From JAAOII01 sp965207705 (GTDB lineage Bacteria; Pseudomonadota; Gammaproteobacteria; CBDBNL01; JAAOII01), in assembly GCA_965207705.1 (NCBI GenBank), contig OZ242292.1, positions 992,001-1,056,000 on the forward strand: a stretch of 64,000 nt of DNA, read 5' to 3'. Below are positions 36,977-44,714 of this stretch, in pieces (within the stretch, counting starts at the first letter, position 1; each line of letters starts with the position of its first letter). The notes below the pieces were generated by a model. That model saw nothing but the letters and a program-made list of their open reading frames with translations, was not told where the DNA came from and did no database searches. Position numbers and translations under genes: made by a program.

Positions 36977-37060
36977 CTCCCCCAAAAACAGTGGTTTTGT
37001 ATAAATAAACGTAAAATCTCATATATTACTGGCAAGTAGATAGAAGTAATATTAACTATT

Positions 37061-37165
37061 TTATTGTATTTCTCTCCTTCCATCTGGGTAATCAGTTAGT
37101 ATCACTCCATTTAATAATATGAGTACTTCCCTACCGTCTGGATATCTGGTTTGCTTCTGCAGCTA
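37061..37165 (-). pseudogene. Remnant of a YPDG-repeat gene (C-terminal end)
   Basis: Read on the minus strand, this stretch codes for two YPDGR units with a degenerate LNG turn between them and ends in a stop at 37061-37063. It is closed upstream by an in-frame stop and has no start codon or signal peptide. The 30 bases after its stop match those after the intact YPDG genes (TTAATATTACTTCTAT), which confirms that it is a decayed copy of that family. Confidence 0.7.
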
Positions 37166-37196
37166 AAACAAGGACTTTCTTATATATGACAACTTA

Positions 37197-37580
37197 TTAT
37201 TTAGCTAACCTACAAGCCTCTTGATGTATATAATATGAAATTGAGCCTGGATATAAATTATTCGGGGGAGTATTGAGATTGATGCGCTTTGTTGCACCAT
37301 CAAAGCTTTCAGTACTTGCCCCCAAATATGTCTCAGTTTTGCCATAGCAATCTACAGATCTAATAGAATATACATCTCCTGAACTACCTTTACGGAGAGA
37401 CCATACACGCAATGCCTCTTTCCCGTGCCCTAGATCTTTTACGATCATATAATAAGTGGCTTTGGGATCTGATGGTATGCGGTATTTATGCATGTCACCT
37501 AGCTCATCACTGAGGGCTACTATAGGAATAACCCCTACTGATATAAGAATCAATCTGATTATCCTGCTTGATAATAACAC
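37197..37580 (-). CDS. Hypothetical secreted protein
   Basis: This 127-residue protein has an N-terminal hydrophobic signal (IIRLILISVGVIPIVALS) and a small mature domain with two cysteines (C104-region CYG and the C-terminal EACRLAK) that may form a disulphide. I recognise no family. The start is GTG, with an AAGGAT ribosome site placed rather close, so the exact start is uncertain. It belongs to the minus-strand island of small secreted genes next to the YPDG family. Confidence 0.6.
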   Translation of the reverse strand: MLLSSRIIRLILISVGVIPIVALSDELGDMHKYRIPSDPKATYYMIVKDLGHGKEALRVWSLRKGSSGDVYSIRSVDCYGKTETYLGASTESFDGATKRINLNTPPNNLYPGSISYYIHQEACRLAK

Positions 37581-37604
37581 TGTATCCTTGAAGTTATTAA
37601 CTAC

Positions 37605-37820
37605 TTAGCTCTTATGAGCATCGGGACAACAAATAGCACAACCATCCGCTTTGGGAAAGCCGTTTTTCTTTGCATAGGCAACAGCTTCCTTGGCATTGGA
37701 AAAAGCTCCTAAAGAATGTCGGTTTTCCTCTGTTGGATATCCTCTACAATGTGAGTCTGTTCTATGAACCTCGTTATCATAGTTGTGCTGTGAGTTTTTA
37801 TTTATAATAAAGTATTCCAT
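37605..37820 (-). CDS. Small Cys/His-rich protein, possible zinc ribbon
   Basis: This 71-residue protein without a signal sequence has the pattern HRTDSHC ... LGAFSNAKEAVAYAKK ... GCAICCPDAH. The spacing of His and Cys around a short helix resembles the zinc-binding domain of Ada and similar small proteins, where a HxxxC pair and a CxxC pair grip one zinc. The function is unknown. It sits between two small island genes and is probably cytoplasmic. Confidence 0.6.
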   Translation of the reverse strand: MEYFIINKNSQHNYDNEVHRTDSHCRGYPTEENRHSLGAFSNAKEAVAYAKKNGFPKADGCAICCPDAHKS

Positions 37821-37946
37821 AAGTTGTTTGTCTTTTTCTGAGTTGTAATAATAAAAATTAACCGGTGTTATATTTGTCTATTATACACCAAAAATTATAT
37901 CTGCATGTAGATATAGCTTTGTATAGTAATTTTTTGTTATTCTATT

Positions 37947-38303
37947 CTATTTAATTTTATCTTTCTCGGGTCTAGGCACATTCTCTGCTCTCCTACCAGG
38001 GTAATATCTAGTCCAATTTTCTCTACCTAAGACATTACTGCTCATGCTGTCATCTAAGTGTTTAATTACTTTATGCCCATCTACAGATATAGTCATTATT
38101 TCCCCGTCTGGGTATTGTATTGACTTTTTACCACCTGGGAATGTAGTCTCTACTCTCCCATCTAGGTATGTAGTTACCTTGCTGCCATCTGCCTGCAAAG
38201 TTTCCTCACCCTTGTCATTGGATTTATTTCCTTTCAGGTTTAATATTTTGAACAATTTTGTATAGCACTCTTTCCAGGCAGATTTTAAAAATAACTTACT
38301 CAT
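37947..38303 (-). CDS. Short YPDG-type repeat protein without a signal peptide
   Basis: This 118-residue protein has a central run of about six degenerate nine-residue units (ADGSKVTTY, LDGRVETTF, PGGKKSIQY, PDGEIMTIS, VDGHKVIKH) of the same kind as the larger lipoproteins nearby. Unlike them it has no lipobox or clear Sec signal; the N-terminus is SKLFLKSAWKECYTKLF. It may be cytoplasmic or a 5'-rearranged copy. The C-terminal third has lost the repeat pattern. Confidence 0.65.
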   Translation of the reverse strand: MSKLFLKSAWKECYTKLFKILNLKGNKSNDKGEETLQADGSKVTTYLDGRVETTFPGGKKSIQYPDGEIMTISVDGHKVIKHLDDSMSSNVLGRENWTRYYPGRRAENVPRPEKDKIK

Positions 38304-38347
38304 TCTATTTGGTTTGATATTTTTTGGGTTTTACTAAAGACACAAAT

Positions 38348-38620
38348 TTATGCGCATTGGCAATTTGGAAGTTCATCAAGATTATTACCTTTAGAACAAT
38401 CTCTCTCAGTTCTCAGGTGTGGTCCAGTTTGCCCTGGTACAACCATTATATTAACTGCTCCATAGAGAGGGTCCTGGACATAGTATTGACATTGTCCTAG
38501 CCGTATCTCATTTATGGCTTGCTGTGCTGAGACATACCATAACCCTCCTTGGCCATTAGGACCGCATAGCCCAATTATGTTACCTTCTCTTTTTTCACTA
38601 CGTGTTACTTGTTTCTGCAT
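38348..38620 (-). CDS. DUF3892 family protein
   Basis: This 90-residue protein matches the DUF3892 pattern: an N-terminal strand, a glycine-rich turn, WYVSAQQAINEI, then YYVQD, and near the end HLRTERDC...NNLDELPNC. The family is small, widespread and of unknown function. It has no signal sequence. It is a lone member within the island of secreted repeat proteins. Confidence 0.72.
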   Translation of the reverse strand: MQKQVTRSEKREGNIIGLCGPNGQGGLWYVSAQQAINEIRLGQCQYYVQDPLYGAVNIMVVPGQTGPHLRTERDCSKGNNLDELPNCQCA

Positions 38621-38750
38621 ATTATCGCATCATGTTAAATAGCCATTTCACCGCAATGACAACACGGCAAAGAGTTCATCTTCTTTGTAATCTAATATTT
38701 ATATGGGGTATATAACATATTACAAGTAGTTCCTACTAAATCCAGATTAA

Positions 38751-39268
38751 TCATTTTTTTAGCTCTTTCCTCTCGTTTGGGAATGTAGTTTTTATGCTCC
38801 CATCCAAAAGCTCGTATACATGTTTGCCATCCGGATATTTGATTACCTTAACCCCATTTGAAAATATGACCCCTATCCTACCATCTAAATATTTCGTCAA
38901 CTTATCCCCATCTGAGAATATAATATCTACCCTACCATTCGGGTAGTCAGTCTGTTTATCTCCATTTAGGTATATGGTCACTTTCCTGCCATCTGGGTAT
39001 CAGGTTATTTTACCTCCATCTGGGTATATAGTCTTATTTCTTCCATCTGGGTATTTCGTTAGCTTCTAACCATCTGAGTATATGGTCTCGTTTCCCCCAT
39101 CCGAGTATTTGGTCCATTTATACCCATTGATCTCATGTGTGGATACGGGGATAGCATCTCTTGGTGCGGTGTTTGCTCTACCTTGCCCGTTGGTAGGAAA
39201 AGTGCCACAAGCACTAATAAAAGCACCAGCAACATGGCTCTACAAAAAAATATCGTTATCCTTTTCAT
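38751..39268 (-). pseudogene. Broken YPDG-repeat lipoprotein gene
   Basis: The start (MKRITIFFC) and the sequence downstream align base by base with the intact gene that starts at 40424. One base of the A5 run has been lost here (A4 near 39218-39221 on the plus strand), which shifts the frame inside the signal sequence just before the lipobox. After correcting this shift, two in-frame stops remain (a TAG near 39068 and a TGA near 39003) before the repeats continue to a normal end at 38751. The gene is therefore inactive unless the stops are read through. It would have coded for a lipoprotein of about 170 residues. Confidence 0.85.
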
Positions 39269-39279
39269 ATTTTTATCTC

Positions 39280-39387
39280 CTATAATCCATTAATTCTATA
39301 CGCTATGAGGGGACAGATTTTGAACAGTTTCGCTATAACCTATTCTGGTGCTTCCTTAGTAAATAGAAGTAATATTAACCATTTCAT
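39280..39387 (-). pseudogene. Degenerate M48-tail-like peptide ORF ahead of the broken YPDG gene
   Basis: A 35-codon frame starts with an ATG overlapping the stop of the preceding YPDG gene (ATGA) and ends just before the ribosome site of the next. It has one internal stop at codon 16. The second half, VIAKLF...PLIAYRINGL, matches the intact 35-residue ORF at 40436-40543 and the longer tail at 43650. Confidence 0.6.
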
Positions 39388-40424
39388 CTTATTGTCCTCC
39401 TACCGTCTGGGTATATCCTCTCTATTTTGCTATCCGGATAGATAATCTCCTTAACCCCATTTGAGAATATGTATTCTTCCCTGCCATCAGGATAAGTTGT
39501 TTTCTTATCACCATGTAAAAATATATATACTTCCTTGCCGTCCAGGTAAGTGATTCGCCTATCCCCATCCGTGTATATGCGCACTTTTCTACCATCAGGG
39601 TAGGTCGTTTGCTTATCCCCGCCTGCGAATATATACACTTCCCTGCCGTCTGGGTAGATCCTTCCACTATAATTAATTCCAGCTGCAGATACACCCTCTA
39701 TCCTGCCATCTGGGTATTCCGTTCGCTTTTCTCCATCTGCAAATATGGACTCTTTCCTATCACCCGGGTAGGTTGTTAGCTTTTGACCATCTACGAATAT
39801 ATACACTTTCCTGCCGTCTGGGTAGATCCTTCCACTATAATTAATTCCAGCTGCAGATACACCCTCCATCCTGCCGTCTGGGTATTCCGTTCGCTTTTCT
39901 CCATTTGCAAATATGGACTCTTTCCTACCGCCCGGGTAGGTCGTTAGCTTTTGACCATCTGAGTCTATATACTCTTCCTTGCCGTCTGGGTATTTCATTA
40001 TATTAGCACCATCTAGGGATATACCCTCTATCCTGCCGTCTGGATATTCTGTTTTTTTAATCCCATTTGGGAGTATAGTCATATTCCTCCCATCTGGGTA
40101 TTCTGTTCTCTTATACCCGGATAAGTATATGAGCACACTCTTACCATCAGGGTAGTCCGTTAGATTATTCCCTTCTGAGTCTATATACTCTTCCCTACCG
40201 TCTGGGTAGATTGTTATCTTCGACCCATTTAAAAGCATGGTCACATTCCTTCCGTCCGAGTATTCAGTCCACGTACGCCCATTGATCTCATGTGTGGATA
40301 CAGGAATAGCATCTCTTGGTGCGGTGTTTGTCCTACCCTGTCCGTTTGTAGGAAAGGTACCACAAGCACTAATAAAAAGCATCAGAAACATGACTCCACA
40401 AAAAAATATTGTTATCCTTTTCAT
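39384..40424 (-). CDS. YPDG nonapeptide-repeat lipoprotein
   Basis: This 346-residue protein has a lipoprotein signal (VMFLMLFISAC, lipid cysteine about C21). From about residue 50 to the end it consists of nine-residue units alternating T-x-Y-P-D-G-R-x-x and x-I-x-x-D/N-G-x-K-x. The proline-aspartate-glycine turns and alternating hydrophobic residues predict a regular series of beta strands and turns. The period and motif resemble the nonapeptide G-box of eukaryotic CPAP (TCP10_C). A 168-bp tandem duplication is visible (TGGGTAGATC at 39651 and 39819 on the plus strand). Function is unknown. It probably sits in the outer membrane, and a structural or adhesive role is a guess. Confidence 0.82.
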   Translation of the reverse strand: MKRITIFFCGVMFLMLFISACGTFPTNGQGRTNTAPRDAIPVSTHEINGRTWTEYSDGRNVTMLLNGSKITIYPDGREEYIDSEGNNLTDYPDGKSVLIYLSGYKRTEYPDGRNMTILPNGIKKTEYPDGRIEGISLDGANIMKYPDGKEEYIDSDGQKLTTYPGGRKESIFANGEKRTEYPDGRMEGVSAAGINYSGRIYPDGRKVYIFVDGQKLTTYPGDRKESIFADGEKRTEYPDGRIEGVSAAGINYSGRIYPDGREVYIFAGGDKQTTYPDGRKVRIYTDGDRRITYLDGKEVYIFLHGDKKTTYPDGREEYIFSNGVKEIIYPDSKIERIYPDGRRTIR

Positions 40425-40435
40425 ATTATGACCTC

Positions 40436-40543
40436 CTATAATCTATCTATTCTATGCGCCATAGAAGGATTGGTTTCAAGCAGCTTCGCTATAACTCCCT
40501 TCGGCACTCCCTCAGTGGATGGAAGTGATATTAACAATTTCAT
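40436..40543 (-). CDS. 35-residue ORF with an M48-peptidase-like C-terminal motif
   Basis: The ATG overlaps the stop of the upstream YPDG gene (ATGA), and the stop abuts a strong AGGAGG ribosome site for the next YPDG gene. Its end, GVIAKLLETNPSMAHRIDRL, is similar to ETHPPIAYRIDRL at 43650, which has the THPP...RI..L form found at the C-terminus of HtpX-like M48 peptidases. It has no catalytic part. It is either a carried-over gene tail or a short translated peptide that couples two YPDG genes. Confidence 0.35.
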   Translation of the reverse strand: MKLLISLPSTEGVPKGVIAKLLETNPSMAHRIDRL

Positions 40544-41787
40544 TTTATTTCTTCTCTTCTCCCGTCTGATAGTATCCTCTCTTTCTTACCGTCTGGATAG
40601 ATCATCCACTTATCCCCATCTGGGAATATAACTAACTTCCTTCCATCAAGGTAGTACCTTCCTCTATAATTAATTCCAGATGGAGATATGCCCTCAAACC
40701 CGCCATCTGGATAGACAGTTCGCTTATCTCCATCTGGAAAAACATATTTCTTTTTCCCATCTGGGTAAACCTCCTGTTTTTCTCCATCTAACAATATATA
40801 CTCTATCTTGCCGTCTGGATAGTTAGTCCGTTGCTCTCCATTTGGATATATAGTCATAACCCTGCCATCTGGGTATCCTGTTTGCTTCTTCCCATCTGCA
40901 TATATAAGCTCCGTCCTTCCATCAGGATACCTCTTTCCTCTATAATTATTCCCATCTGAGGATATACCCTCTAGCCTGCCGTCCGAGTAGATCATTCGTT
41001 TATCACCATTCGAGAATACAATTTCTTCCCTGCCATCCTGGTAGACCCTGCCCTTATAATTAGTTCCATCTATGGATACACCTTCTATTCTTCCGTCTGG
41101 GTAATTGGTCCTCTGCTCTCCATTTGGATATATGGTCATATCCCTGCCGTCTGGGTATTCTATTAGTTTCTTCCCATCCGCGGATACAAGCTCCGTCCTT
41201 CCGTCTGGGTACCTTCTTCCTCTATAATTAGTGCCGTCTGGGGATGTGCCCTCGAGTCCACCGTCCGGGTAGGTCGTTAGCTTCGTCCCATCTGAGAATA
41301 CGAGCTCTTCCCTACCATCCGGAAGGAAGCTTCCTTTATAATTAATCCCATATGAGGATATACCTTCTATTTTTCCATCTGGATAGTCTATCCGTTGCAC
41401 TTCATTTGGATATGTGGTTAACTTCGTCCCATCTGAGGCTATGAACTCTTGCCTGCCGCTCGGGTAGTCAATCGCCTTCCCCCCATTTGCATATATGAGT
41501 TCCATCCTTCCATCAGAGTACCTCCTTCCTCTATAATTAGTCCCGTCTGGGGATGTACCCTCTATCCTACCATCCGAGTATTGGGTCACCTTATGCCCAT
41601 TTATCTCTACAGTCACGTTTATAAATCCCTGAGTTTCTACTTCATCGCTATCATAAGTGAATACAGGGATAGCATCTCTTTGTATGGTGTTTGCCCCATC
41701 ATATCCATATGTGGTAAAAGTACTGCAAGCACCAATAAAAAGCCCCGGTAAAATAGTTCCACATAAAAATATTGTTATTCTTTTCAT
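40540..41787 (-). CDS. YPDG nonapeptide-repeat lipoprotein, largest copy
   Basis: This 415-residue protein has a lipoprotein signal (LPGLFIGAC, cysteine about C21). After a short linker it is built entirely of YPDGR / DG-type nine-residue units, with longer inserts of the form DGTNYRGRRYPDGR recurring several times. A good ribosome site (AGGAGA) precedes the start. The start region MKRITIFLCG is nearly the same as in the gene at 40424, so the two are paralogues. Its end is translationally coupled to a 35-codon ORF. Function is unknown. Confidence 0.82.
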   Translation of the reverse strand: MKRITIFLCGTILPGLFIGACSTFTTYGYDGANTIQRDAIPVFTYDSDEVETQGFINVTVEINGHKVTQYSDGRIEGTSPDGTNYRGRRYSDGRMELIYANGGKAIDYPSGRQEFIASDGTKLTTYPNEVQRIDYPDGKIEGISSYGINYKGSFLPDGREELVFSDGTKLTTYPDGGLEGTSPDGTNYRGRRYPDGRTELVSADGKKLIEYPDGRDMTIYPNGEQRTNYPDGRIEGVSIDGTNYKGRVYQDGREEIVFSNGDKRMIYSDGRLEGISSDGNNYRGKRYPDGRTELIYADGKKQTGYPDGRVMTIYPNGEQRTNYPDGKIEYILLDGEKQEVYPDGKKKYVFPDGDKRTVYPDGGFEGISPSGINYRGRYYLDGRKLVIFPDGDKWMIYPDGKKERILSDGRREEIK

Positions 41788-41809
41788 ATTATGATCTCCT
41801 GTAATCTAT

Positions 41810-42163
41810 CTATTCTACTCTGCCATCTGGGTAGATGGTTTTCTTGTTCCCGTTTGGAAATATGACCACTGTCTTGCCATCAGGGTGGCTGGTTTCCGTT
41901 TGCCCATCTGGAAATACAATCTCTCCTCTACCATCTGGATATCTAGTTTGAGTTTGTCCATCCAGAAATGCGAGTACTCTCCTACCGTCGGGATAGGCAG
42001 TTAACTTTCCTTTATCAGGATCTGCTCCAACACCCACCGCTTCTATAAGGTTTTGCAAACTATTGATTAACTTTTCCCCTGTATCTTCTACAGCATAAGC
42101 TTCATTAATAATACCCCCTCCTATTAACATAGTCGTTACCAAAATTTTTATTGCGTACTTCAT
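41810..42163 (-). CDS. Short YPDG-repeat secreted protein
   Basis: This 117-residue protein has an N-terminal Sec signal without a lipobox (LVTTMLIGGGIINEAYA, cleavage likely after AYA). A helical linker precedes about seven nine-residue units (YPDGRRVLA, FLDGQTQTR, YPDGRGEIV and so on). The last unit ends abruptly in YPDGRVE. The DNA there joins directly to the sequence that normally ends the 35-codon M48-tail ORF (AGAATAGATAGATTA), so its 3' end looks like a recombination junction. Only 22 bases separate it from the next YPDG gene. Confidence 0.75.
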   Translation of the reverse strand: MKYAIKILVTTMLIGGGIINEAYAVEDTGEKLINSLQNLIEAVGVGADPDKGKLTAYPDGRRVLAFLDGQTQTRYPDGRGEIVFPDGQTETSHPDGKTVVIFPNGNKKTIYPDGRVE

Positions 42164-42273
42164 ATAAATATCTTTTTTTATTCTCGCCTAATATGTCTAT
42201 TATCATAACATAATAACAAGTAATCCCCTGTAATTGTATTGCCAGCAAATAAACAGAAGCAATATTAATAATC

Positions 42274-43242
42274 TTATTTAACTTCTCGTCTCCCGTTTGG
42301 ATATACCCACTCCTTCCTGCCATCTGAATGTTCGGTTACCTTAGTTCCATCTGGGTATATAGCTTCTTTTCTCCCATCCGGATAGATCTTTCCTTTATAA
42401 TTAGTGCCATCTGGTAATATACCTTCTATCCTGCCATCTGGATATTCGGTTATCTTGTTTCCATCTGGGAGCTCAGTTACCTTAATTCCATTTAGAAATA
42501 TGGTCTCCTTTCTTCCGCCTGGAAATACGGACTCCTTTTTTCCGTCTGGATATTCAGTTATCTTGCCTCCTTCTGGAAATATAGCCACTGTTTTACCATT
42601 TAGGTAGGTTATTAATTTATTGCCATCTGGATATTCGATCATCTTGCTCCCTCCTGGAAATATAGACACTTTCCTGCCGTCTGGGTAGGTGGTGGACCTT
42701 CCTACACCTGGAAGTATATGCACTTTCCTGCCGTCTGGGTAGGTGGTTAGCTCACCCACCTCTGAGGATATAAACTCTTTCTTGCCATTCGGAAAGGTTG
42801 TTAGCTTACTCCCGTCTGAGGATATAGACTCTTTCCTGCCATTCGGAAAGGTTGTCAGTCTACCCCCATCTGGAGATGTAGTCTCCTTTTTTCCGTCTCG
42901 ATATATAATTACCGTTTTCCCATCTGGGAATATGGTATGTTCCCTGCCATCTGGGTAGGTGGTTTGTGTTTGCCCATCTGGGAATATGGTATGTTCCTTA
43001 CCATCTGGGTAGGTGGTTTGCGTTTGCCCATCTGGGAATATGATCTGTTTCTTGCCGTCTGAGTAGGTAGTTAGCTTTCCTCTATCAGGGTCTTTTGCTT
43101 CATCACTCTCGTAAGTGAACACGGGTATAGGTTCTCTTGGTGTAGTATCTACCCTGTCATACCCGTTTGTAGGGAAAGTTCTGCAAGCGCTAATAAAACT
43201 CCCTATTAAAATGCCCACCAAAATTTTTATTATGATCTTCAT
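42274..43242 (-). CDS. YPDG nonapeptide-repeat lipoprotein
   Basis: I take the ATG at 43242 (322 residues), which gives a standard lipoprotein signal, IKILVGILIGSFISAC with the cysteine at about 20; a longer TTG start at 43266 is less likely. The mature protein is again a chain of YPDGR/FPDG nine-residue units, here with many TxFPxGRKES variants. Three perfect or near-perfect 54-bp units (CATCTGGGAATATG at 42921, 42975 and 43029 on the plus strand) show recent tandem growth. It is probably cotranscribed with the downstream members. Function is unknown. Confidence 0.82.
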   Translation of the reverse strand: MKIIIKILVGILIGSFISACRTFPTNGYDRVDTTPREPIPVFTYESDEAKDPDRGKLTTYSDGKKQIIFPDGQTQTTYPDGKEHTIFPDGQTQTTYPDGREHTIFPDGKTVIIYRDGKKETTSPDGGRLTTFPNGRKESISSDGSKLTTFPNGKKEFISSEVGELTTYPDGRKVHILPGVGRSTTYPDGRKVSIFPGGSKMIEYPDGNKLITYLNGKTVAIFPEGGKITEYPDGKKESVFPGGRKETIFLNGIKVTELPDGNKITEYPDGRIEGILPDGTNYKGKIYPDGRKEAIYPDGTKVTEHSDGRKEWVYPNGRREVK

Positions 43243-43332
43243 ATAAATATCTCTGTATTCAATCAATTTAGAATTTCTATTATTATAGCATAAGAGTAAG
43301 TTGCCTCCCTTATTCTCGTTGGGGTTCTGGTT

Positions 43333-43599
43333 CTAGTAGCCTTTGCGGGGGTCTCCTCGCACAACAACACAATCTCTACTATATAAACCATCTGTTGTAT
43401 ACTCATTCTCACCATATTTTATCTCTATATTACATTGCCATCTGTTAAAAGAAGAAACCACGATATTTAGTGTTTGGGTGAATACAATAATAGTTAGTAA
43501 TATCAGTAATACCCTACCTATTAATTTAATGAACCTTCTATCATCCATACCCATATATATTTTCTCCTCTATTGACTTAATAATTTTTCTGGTGCTCAT
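43333..43599 (-). CDS. Hypothetical membrane protein
   Basis: This 88-residue protein has one hydrophobic helix in the middle (FIKLIGRVLLILLTIIVFTQ), a charged N-terminal region, and a small C-terminal domain with two cysteines (WQCNIEI and SRDCVVV) that could be outside the membrane. I recognise no family. It lies at the head of the YPDG array behind a terminator hairpin. Confidence 0.55.
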   Translation of the reverse strand: MSTRKIIKSIEEKIYMGMDDRRFIKLIGRVLLILLTIIVFTQTLNIVVSSFNRWQCNIEIKYGENEYTTDGLYSRDCVVVRGDPRKGY

Positions 43600-43622
43600 A
43601 TATAATATCCTCTAATTTAATA

Positions 43623-43650
43623 TAAAAAATGAGAACGAATTCGTTCTCCC
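43623..43650 (-). terminator. Palindromic terminator
   Basis: The perfect palindrome GAGAACGAATTCGTTCTC (43631-43648) is followed, on the minus strand, by ATTTTTTAT. It lies directly after the stop of the M48-tail remnant and before the small membrane gene. It would end transcription coming from 44.5 kb. Confidence 0.75.
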
Positions 43651-44000
43651 TACAATCTATCTATTCTATATGCTATAGGTGGATGGGTTTCAAACATCTT
43701 GGCTATGAATCCCTCTAGAGGCTCTTCTAATACTTGCATTTTTTCTAAAAATGTATCCAGTAATTATAAGACATGCCTCCTCTTCTTAATTATCTCAGCA
43801 AAGTTTATAGTGCGGTCTGGCTCATCACTCAGCGCCTCCTTAACATCGCTTTCCGCTATAGTGTTTATCTGGATAATTAGTGAGCTTATGTCTTTATCTT
43901 TAATCTCTTGAAGGACATCTATTGCCTCGCCTCTTTCTGCAGGCTCTTTATAACCGTGCCTTAGATAACAATCAGCGAGAGTTATAAAACTATAATAATT
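43650..44000 (-). pseudogene. Gene remnant with an M48-peptidase-like C-terminal tail
   Basis: On the minus strand one frame runs from about 44000 to a stop at 43650 and is broken by a single TAA at 43764. The first part (LADCYLRHGYKEPAERGEAI) looks like a TPR/Sel1-type helix pair. The last part (GFIAKMFETHPPIAYRIDRL) matches the conserved THPP...RI..L end of HtpX-like M48 peptidases. No start codon, HEXXH motif or membrane helices are present, so only a 3' fragment is left. This is the least degenerate copy of a tail repeated ahead of the YPDG genes. Confidence 0.5.
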
Positions 44001-44001
44001 C

Positions 44002-44532
44002 TTACTCGAACTTACAACTTGCTTTCATCTTAGCTAATGCGGATTGGAATCCTATAAGGGAATAAGTAAACGTTATATCACCTATTGAGTAATAATTTAT
44101 CCTTATTAAAAACTCATTCTGCTTTTTCATGTCTTCAAGTGCAGAATATTTATTACCACCCGTGAATAATAACCATCTTGAGTTCACTATTTTATAATAT
44201 TGTCTCCCTGGCTCACCATGAGGTTTAAATATATGAGTGAGTATGACATCATTGCCATCCCTTCCAGTGGGATGAAGGTAATCAAAAGATAAATATATTG
44301 AATAATTGAGGTTTCCCGTTTGAGTATAGAAAAGTCTGGTGTCAATGTCTCTTTTGTTATTTTTACCCAAAGGGCTATAGACATGTCCGGTTATTTTCCC
44401 TGTTATTTCATCTTTATCGCAGCTATAATCCCAACCCTCAGCTTTTACTTCGATTGGTGCTAGGATTATAAGAGTAGTAAGTACCACTGAGAATAATGCA
44501 CATAGCGTTTGTTTAATTTTATTTAGTTTCAT
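44002..44532 (-). CDS. Hypothetical secreted protein
   Basis: This 176-residue protein has a clear Sec signal (LCALFSVVLTTLIILAPIEVKA) and a mature domain with a first cysteine near DYSCDK and a last one at ASCKFE, which may pair. It is rich in beta-type residues and aromatic amino acids. I recognise no family. It lies at the edge of the accessory island, upstream of the remnant with the M48-like tail. Confidence 0.6.
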   Translation of the reverse strand: MKLNKIKQTLCALFSVVLTTLIILAPIEVKAEGWDYSCDKDEITGKITGHVYSPLGKNNKRDIDTRLFYTQTGNLNYSIYLSFDYLHPTGRDGNDVILTHIFKPHGEPGRQYYKIVNSRWLLFTGGNKYSALEDMKKQNEFLIRINYYSIGDITFTYSLIGFQSALAKMKASCKFE

Positions 44533-44604
44533 AGAGAGTTCCTTTTTATATATTTCTATTCTACATCATTTTAAATGGGATAAGAATACTTGAATTAATT
44601 ATGG

Positions 44605-44697
44605 ATGCACTACGCGAGCATATCGATAGTACATCACAAGAGTTAGGCATCTTGCGGGCGGAGCGCAGCTCCGCCCCTACAACAGACCTGCGTAGTC
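44605..44697. repeat. Dispersed palindromic element
   Basis: The core hairpin at 44656-44676 has perfect nine-base arms GGGCGGAGC and GCTCCGCCC around GCA. It is flanked by GAGTTAGGCATCTTGC on one side and CCTACAACAGACCTGCGT on the other, and by a degenerate GCATATCGATAGTACATC stretch. The same core is found at 57378-57398, and a split version at 31.9 kb. Confidence 0.9.
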
Positions 44698-44714
44698 AGT
44701 TCAATCGCTTTACT

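Noticed and set aside
36936..37196. Possible CRISPR-like or regulatory repeat array before the 127-residue gene
   Set aside because: The repeated CCATCTGGGTA pieces are remnants of YPDG coding units, not spaced direct repeats.
39384..43242. Regular short direct repeats first considered as a CRISPR array
   Set aside because: The repeats are in frame, degenerate, of 27/54-base period and without unique spacers. They code for nonapeptides.
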